A stretch of 37,354 nucleotides of DNA. Origin: Gammaproteobacteria bacterium. GTDB lineage: Bacteria; Pseudomonadota; Gammaproteobacteria; Arenicellales; UBA868. A model generated the notes under the pieces. It was not told where the DNA came from. It ran no database searches and was given only the letters and a program-made list of their open reading frames with translations. Positions within the stretch are counted from its first letter, which is position 1. The number at the start of each line of letters is the position of its first letter. Below, one piece after another: positions 32,194 through 37,354 of the stretch. The position numbers and the translations under genes are program-made. Location of the stretch: assembly GCA_010025385.1 (NCBI GenBank), contig RGTL01000002.1, positions 1 through 37,354 on the forward strand, written 5' to 3'.

Positions 32194-33261
32194 CTAACCG
32201 GCCGCGCCGATCTCGGACTGGGTTCGCCATGCTTGGTTCCAGCTGTCGGAATCCGTAGCGGTCTCGAGACGGCTCGCAGGAATCCACACGGGCACGGTAG
32301 AGGGCGCGGTGATTTTTTTCCAATCGCCTCTCGTTTCCAGCACCTGGACCTTATCTCCCGCATTGACTTCACCAAGAACCTTGACGTCAGACGCAGTCGA
32401 AGGGGCTGATCGAATCCGCACAGCTGAACCCGTCACCGTACCCACACCCGATTGGGTCGATACAAATTTTCCGAAGATCCAAACGTGCACGGCCCTTGAG
32501 GCGTTCACCTCTGCCCAGCTGTCTGTGATGCGTAAAACACGCACGGCTGTTCCAGCGGGTAACGTACCTAGGGAAGCCCCCGCCATGGTGCGGGCTGCGA
32601 AGACAGGCGCACCGGTAGCGTTTATAAAAGCCGATTGAATTTTGTCCGTCGCGCCGTTACTGCTGGCGGAGCGGGCGTTGTTCGATGCGGGAGACGATCC
32701 GATCGTATCCTCGGATTCTGGCTGTAGCACCATGCGCGGTCGACCGTTATCATTTTGCGTGGGAAGTGCAGTCGCTGCGTCTTCCCCGACGCGGGTAGTG
32801 CGTGTTGGGGTTGCATCGCCACCTCTCACGATCATCTTGTCGCGCCCCATGTCGTAGACAATGCGGTCGCCCTCTATGGCGTCGCGATCCTGACGCAGTT
32901 TCGCATCTGTAATGAAGGTTACGATGTTGTTGATCTCGTCGAGTTCGATCGTTTTTCCTGTACCGACCACGTCGTGATCTTTACCTTCCGGCCGCTGGCG
33001 AAAAACGGCCGGATTGCCTGTTGCAATCCCATGATCCAGCTGTTCGCCTTTGTAAAAAAGTTCGATCTGATCGGCGATGATCCGGATCGTGCCCTGCTTC
33101 ACGGACACATTGCCTCTGTAGATTCGCTTGCCGCTCGCGAAATCCATTTCGACTTCGTCCGCTTCCACGAGAACGCTTTGATCCCGGTCTGATATCAGCG
33201 CCGACGCCGGGGACATGGAAACGACCAGGCTCACTAACAAGTAAGAAAAGATTCTGCTCAT
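32194..33261 (-). CDS. lptA: LptA with C-terminal SH3-like extension
   Basis: Periplasmic LPS-bridge protein. The signal peptide (residues 1-22) and the OstA/LptA beta-jellyroll (about 26-182: ADEVEMDFASGKRIYRGNV, then NPAVFRQ, and RMVLQP) are normal, but the protein is 355 aa, about 170 longer than usual. After a Ser/Asn-rich linker (183-210) follow two bacterial SH3-like repeats (about 212-268 and 272-333), the second with VRIRSAPSTAS and WKKI, the first with VFAARTMAGAS and WAEV. They could bind peptidoglycan or a partner. One continuous frame with no internal stop, so the fusion is genuine in this sequence. lptC is 37 bp upstream. Confidence 0.92.
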   Translation of the reverse strand: MSRIFSYLLVSLVVSMSPASALISDRDQSVLVEADEVEMDFASGKRIYRGNVSVKQGTIRIIADQIELFYKGEQLDHGIATGNPAVFRQRPEGKDHDVVGTGKTIELDEINNIVTFITDAKLRQDRDAIEGDRIVYDMGRDKMIVRGGDATPTRTTRVGEDAATALPTQNDNGRPRMVLQPESEDTIGSSPASNNARSASSNGATDKIQSAFINATGAPVFAARTMAGASLGTLPAGTAVRVLRITDSWAEVNASRAVHVWIFGKFVSTQSGVGTVTGSAVRIRSAPSTASDVKVLGEVNAGDKVQVLETRGDWKKITAPSTVPVWIPASRLETATDSDSWNQAWRTQSEIGAAG

Positions 33262-33298
33262 GGAAAAATTTTACCAAAGTCGATTTCGACTCCTTGGC

Positions 33299-33739
33299 CT
33301 AACCCTCTCTTTTCAGTTTGACCAGAAGGCGCTGGGTTCGTGTCACACTCCCCGGGTCGTCGGCCGATTTCAGTTGTTTCACTTCTACGTTTCCGGTGAG
33401 CAGAATTTCCGATCCGTCTCCTGACATCCAGCCGGACTCACTTGTGGTCTCTCGGGCCGGTCGCCCGGCATCGTACTGAACCAGGTGAGGCACATCCAGA
33501 AGAGACGTGTTGTCGTCAGGAAAATGGACCAGTCGTTCGGCTTTCAAGACATATATGACACCTGCTTCGTCACGCCCCGTCGCCGTGAAGTTTTGAATGT
33601 AGTAGTCAGGATCATGGCCTGGCCCCACGCTGGGCGTTGTGGCGCTTGGCTCAAGCAAGCTGACCTGCATCCAGATGCCGAGCGCCGCCATTGAGCCGAG
33701 AACCCCCAGCAGTATCCCCCGTTCCAGATATTGCCTCAT
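33299..33739 (-). CDS. lptC: LptC, LPS export periplasmic/inner-membrane bridge
   Basis: A 146-aa, single-pass LptC, with an N-terminal transmembrane helix (residues 6-30, RGILLGVLGSMAALGIWMQ) and the beta-jellyroll domain with the NFTATGRDEAG and LRHF-like 'KAERLVHFPDD' strands. Shorter than E. coli LptC (191 aa). It is only 6 bp downstream of kdsD; the kdsC gene that usually lies between is missing. Confidence 0.85.
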   Translation of the reverse strand: MRQYLERGILLGVLGSMAALGIWMQVSLLEPSATTPSVGPGHDPDYYIQNFTATGRDEAGVIYVLKAERLVHFPDDNTSLLDVPHLVQYDAGRPARETTSESGWMSGDGSEILLTGNVEVKQLKSADDPGSVTRTQRLLVKLKREG

Positions 33740-33745
33740 GACGGG

Positions 33746-34717
33746 TCAAATAATCCGGGCGCGGATCAAGTCGAGGGTGTTTAGCGCGCCGATGGGCCGG
33801 CCCGTTGAGTCAACGACAAAGAGTCCATTTATGGAATGGCTTTGCATCAACTGCAGCGCCTCTGCTGCGAGAGCGGATGACGGGATGGTATGAGGTGAGG
33901 ATGTCATCACCTCCTTGATCGCCATGGTGTGCACATCGACTCGTTGGCTGAGTGCTCGACGAAGATCGCCATCGGTAAAAATACCCACAAGAAGACCGCT
34001 GTCATCGGTAACGCCGATCATCCCGAGCCGTTTTGAGGACATCTCGGAGATTGCGTCGGCCATTGATGTGTTCGCCTTTACGATGGGAAGTGCGTCGCCG
34101 CTGTGCATCACGTCTTCAACGAAAACCAAAAGGCGTCTGCCCAGCACGCCACCGGGATGAGACCGAGAGAAATCTTCTTCAGTGAAGTTTCGCGCCTTGA
34201 GAACCGCGACAGCAAGCGCATCACCCAGCGCGAGTGTGGCGGTAGTGCTGGCGGTAGGTGCAAGGTTATGTGGGCATGCCTCCTGCTCTACGCTGATGTC
34301 GAGGGTAATCTGGGCGATCTGTGCCAGGGAGGACGCGCTCGCGCCCGTTATCCCGATGAGGGTCACGCCCATCCTTTTGAGCATCGGGAGAATGGTCAGC
34401 ACCTCCGGGGTTTCGCCCGAGTTTGATATGGCGATGACGACATCCTGGGCGCTGATCATGCCCAGATCGCCATGGCTTGCCTCACCCGGATGAACAAAAA
34501 AAGCAGGGGTCCCGGTGCTCGCAAGGGTGGCGGCGATCTTGCCGGCGATATGACCGGACTTACCCATTCCGGTCACGATGACTTTGCCCCGACACTCGAG
34601 AAGGCTGCGGCAGGCATCTGAAAAAGCCTCCCCGAGGTTTTTCTCCACGCTCTCGAGAGCCTCGCGCTCGCACTGAATAACGGCCTTGGCGTCTTTGATA
34701 AAGGAGCTTTTGGTCAT
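33746..34717 (-). CDS. kdsD: KdsD, arabinose-5-phosphate isomerase
   Basis: Converts ribulose 5-phosphate to arabinose 5-phosphate for KDO synthesis. The 323-aa product has a SIS domain (GMGKSGHIAGKIAATLASTG around residues 50-69, with HPGEASHGDLGM) and two CBS domains in the C-terminal half. It is the first gene of the leftward kdsD-lptC-lptA-lptB-rpoN series. Confidence 0.95.
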   Translation of the reverse strand: MTKSSFIKDAKAVIQCEREALESVEKNLGEAFSDACRSLLECRGKVIVTGMGKSGHIAGKIAATLASTGTPAFFVHPGEASHGDLGMISAQDVVIAISNSGETPEVLTILPMLKRMGVTLIGITGASASSLAQIAQITLDISVEQEACPHNLAPTASTTATLALGDALAVAVLKARNFTEEDFSRSHPGGVLGRRLLVFVEDVMHSGDALPIVKANTSMADAISEMSSKRLGMIGVTDDSGLLVGIFTDGDLRRALSQRVDVHTMAIKEVMTSSPHTIPSSALAAEALQLMQSHSINGLFVVDSTGRPIGALNTLDLIRARII

Positions 34718-34824
34718 GTCAAGCGGGCTTTACGCCTGGTTTGATCGTTGAGGCAGGGCCGCATCGAGGGCCATGGATATTGAAAGGTTATTCTAAAGGA
34801 AAGCGTTAGGCGGCCAAACGGGTC

Positions 34825-35481
34825 ATGGGCTTGAACAGCACTGAAATTAACATCGGAACCTACGGGTGGTGTCATCCCGAATGGTCAGGGACATTCTACG
34901 ATCCCGATCTTCCGGCCGATTGGCGCCTTTCGTGGTACGCCAATCATTTTCGAACCGTCGTTATTCCGGCGGACTATGTCCTCAGCGCCGACAGGATTGA
35001 CCGCTGGCTGGCGGACACCGACCCGGCGTTTCGATTTATTCTGGAAATCGATCAGACGTTTCTGTCGACCAATCGCGCTCAACCGGAGGAATGGTCTTTG
35101 AAGACTATCGAACGCCTCTTTTCAGGACAGCTTGATGCCGTGATTTACCGACCGAGCCGAATTGACCGATCGGGAAAGGGTGCCAAGTGGATGGGTTTGC
35201 CTGAGCTTGAAAAAGCCTCTTTTTGCATCGAACAAAACGATGCCAGCAAAAATGATCGTATGGGGTGGGACTTTCGGTACGAGCGGAGGGATGCTGGCGA
35301 CCTCGGTTTGGACTCCGTGGTGTATTCTTCGAGTGATAATCTCTCGCAAATGCGAATCATCCTTGAGAATATGCGCGAAGCGAGCGATAAGAGGCAGGCG
35401 CTTATCTTTACCGATCAACAGGCAGGCGGTACCCACGCGCAGCAGGCGCGCATCTTGTCAGATCTTTTATCGGCTCAATGA
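34825..35481 (+). CDS. DUF72 (YecE-like) family protein
   Basis: A 218-aa protein with the DUF72 TIM-barrel opening (INIGTYGWCHPEWSGTFYDPDLPADWRLSWYANHF, residues about 8-42) and a central EIDQTFLSTN; it is shorter than typical DUF72 proteins (about 240-280 aa) because the second half is compact. Enzymatic role unknown. Its ATG has no strong ribosome binding site. The stop overlaps the start of the following RND gene by 4 bp, indicating an operon. Confidence 0.75.
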   Translation: MGLNSTEINIGTYGWCHPEWSGTFYDPDLPADWRLSWYANHFRTVVIPADYVLSADRIDRWLADTDPAFRFILEIDQTFLSTNRAQPEEWSLKTIERLFSGQLDAVIYRPSRIDRSGKGAKWMGLPELEKASFCIEQNDASKNDRMGWDFRYERRDAGDLGLDSVVYSSSDNLSQMRIILENMREASDKRQALIFTDQQAGGTHAQQARILSDLLSAQ

Positions 35482-37354
35482 CTCGTTTTTCTGATCTCTA
35501 TCGCCGTTGGGTGATTCGTCATCCGTGGCCCGTTCTTGTGCTGCTCATATTGAGCATCAGTTACTCGGGATCGATTCGGTTAATTCATTGCTCGACGTGC
35601 CGCTGCTGGCGCAAGGGCAGGGGTCGCTGACCGAGCTTGCCTCCGGTTACCGAACCTTGCGAGATGCGGATGTGGATCTGGAGAAGGCAAAATCAGAGTT
35701 GGTGAGCAGCCCCGTATTCTCTGAGCTGGTGATCAGTGCCGATGGGGCCACGACGGCGCTGCGACTGACGGTCCGGCCGCAGCCGGCGTTTGAAACACTT
35801 CAGAGTGAGAGGCGCCGTTTGTCGCTCGCTATTCGGGAGGGTGATCGCACGGCGTCAACCAACGCGCAGTTCGAGCAGGTTTCCATTGCATATCAGGAAA
35901 TGAAAGATCAGACGGATCAGGCGAATCACCAGATGATCAAGACGATTCGGGCAACATTAAGAGCGCATGAGTCGCTCGGCCGACTGGTGCTCGGCGGCGT
36001 CTCGATGATCGCAGACGACATGATCACCTTCATTCAAAGTGATCTCGTCAAATTTGGAACCGGTGTCTTCTTGTTTCTCGTCATTATGCTGGCCGTAATC
36101 TTCCGCTCGGTGCGCTGGGTGGTCTTACCGTTGGCGAGCTGCGTCTATGCGGGTGTCACCATGATCGGGTTACTGGGCGTTGCCGGATGGCAGGTCACCG
36201 TTATTTCGTCTAATTTCATTTCGTTGATGCTGATATTGACGATGTCGATGACCGTGCATCTGATTGTGCGGTATCGCCAGTTTGCCGCTGACCATGGTGA
36301 GTGGACTCACGACGAATCGTTGTTCGCCACGATGGCGAAGATGGTGTGGCCTTGCCTTTACACGGCGTTGACGACCATTCTTGCCTTTGGCTCTTTGGTG
36401 TTGAGCAGCATCAAGCCCGTTATTGATTTTGGATGGATGATGTCGCTTGGTCTGGTGGTTACCTTCCTGACATCCTTTTTGTTTTTTCCGGCGATTGCTG
36501 CGGTTATGGGCGCGCCCAGGCGAGCCTCTCAGCAGGGTGCACCCGGGACGAGGATGACCGCCTGGCTATCGCGCCTATCCGCAGAGCGAGGCGCCTGGGT
36601 AGTGTCTATCTCGCTGATTGCCGCCGCGCTGGGGGGTGTCGGAATTTCCCGGCTGGAGGTCGAGAACAGCTTCATTAATTACTTCGGAAAGGACACCGAA
36701 ATCTACCAGGGCCTTGAACTGATCGACCGTCAGCTGGGCGGCACCACACCGCTGGATGTATTGATCAAATTCGATTCGCAGACGCCTCCTTCTGATCAGG
36801 CATCAGGTGGTGGCGATAGTGAATTGGACCTGCTCTTGGGAAGTGTGTCGCAGGGCGATCCGGTCGATTACTGGTTCACGCCGCAAAAAATAAAAACAGT
36901 TTCCGATGCCCATGACTTCCTCGCGAGCCGCTATGGCGTTGGGCATGTGTTATCTCTGGCTTCTTTGATTCGGGTGGGCGAATCAGTCACCCAGGAGAGC
37001 TTTGATAGCTTCCAGCTTGCGGTCTTATATAAGCGGATGCCCGAGGATTTGAAAGAGGCACTGCTGACCCCCTACGTGTCCATTGATGCCAACGAGGTTC
37101 GACTTACTGCACGGGTGAAAGATTCCCTGCCGGATCTTAGACGGGATGATCTTCTGCGCGAGATCAGGGCAGGTCTTGAAGATGATCTGGGTTTGTCGGC
37201 AGAGCAAGTCCAGATTTCTGGCCTCGTAGTGCTATACAACAACATGCTTCAGAGCCTTTTTGAGTCTCAGATACTGAGCCTTGGTGTGGTGATGCTGGGT
37301 ATCGCTGCGATGCTGCTGGTGCTGTTTCGATCGATCAAGTTAGCAATTATCGGA
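35478..37354 (+). pseudogene. RND/MMPL-family exporter, internally deleted and frameshifted, right end cut by window
   Basis: The gene starts normally (MTRFSDLYRRWVIRHPWPVLVLLILSI, first membrane helix), overlapping the DUF72 stop. Near 35560-35570 the frame jumps: the start frame runs into a stop at 35628-35630, while the rest of the protein continues in another frame from about 35567 (GIDSVNSLLDVPLL) open to the window end, 596 codons. From memory of the family, about 70-80 residues of the first periplasmic segment (the 'SADSLVL' region) are missing between these points. The later part has complete membrane helices (KFGTGVFLFLVIMLAVIF, GVTMIGLLGV, MTVHLIVRYRQ). It is either a decaying gene or an assembly error. 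Confidence 0.8.

Noticed and set aside
36433-36678. Separate small gene within the RND region
   Set aside because: It is out of frame with the clear RND membrane protein reading frame and overlaps it fully.

Overview
The window (about 37.4 kb, moderately GC-rich) comes from a gammaproteobacterial sulfur oxidiser. It carries a sox thiosulfate-oxidation cluster without soxCD and a complete oxidative-type (reverse) dissimilatory sulfite reductase cluster, followed by a typical gammaproteobacterial kdsD-lptCAB-rpoN-hpf-ptsN-rapZ-ptsH chromosomal block. A truncated Sox system together with rDsr is the combination known from bacteria such as Allochromatium vinosum, which store sulfur globules and then oxidise them. 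I cannot name the genus.

Layout. 1-268: C-terminal end of a TPR protein resembling the M48 protease BepA. 272-606: a long non-coding leader. 607-4723: soxX, soxY, soxZ, soxA, a terminator, then soxB. 4720-10981: an accessory region of mostly uncharacterised genes between sox and dsr. It holds dsrS; a 65-aa protein; 199-aa and 348-aa proteins of unknown function; and a leftward probable operon encoding a TauD-like dioxygenase, a 65-aa protein, a 234-aa protein, a Cas6/Cmx6-like RNase-fold protein with no CRISPR array, a cysteine-free DsrC paralogue (RspA-like) and a 67-aa protein. 10982-11414: a divergent AT-rich promoter region. 11415-23955: dsrABEFHCMKLJOPN and dsrR. 24072-25803: a NarX/NarL-type two-component pair. 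25816-34717 (minus strand): an S24-like protein, a PTS enzyme I, HPr, rapZ, ptsN, hpf, rpoN, lptB, lptA (with an SH3 extension), lptC and kdsD. 34825-37354: a DUF72 protein and an RND/MMPL exporter whose 5' part is broken.

How the genes work together. SoxXA attaches thiosulfate to the carrier cysteine of SoxYZ, and SoxB hydrolyses the sulfone group off as sulfate. Without SoxCD the remaining sulfane sulfur is expected to go to stored sulfur. DsrEFH and DsrC relay sulfur in the cytoplasm, DsrAB (with DsrL as electron acceptor module) oxidises it to sulfite, and the membrane complex DsrMKJOP is thought to re-oxidise or handle the DsrC trisulfide/disulfide. DsrN makes siroheme amide, and DsrR and DsrS are accessory.

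Most novel material. The accessory region at 4720-10981 is the best candidate for an undescribed system: an RNA-endonuclease-fold protein, a redox-dead DsrC paralogue and an Fe(II)/2OG dioxygenase encoded together and divergently from dsrAB. Other notable points are LptA with two SH3 domains, a HTH-less S24 protein lacking the catalytic Lys and coupled to the PTS enzyme I gene, and the internal deletion/frameshift in the RND gene.
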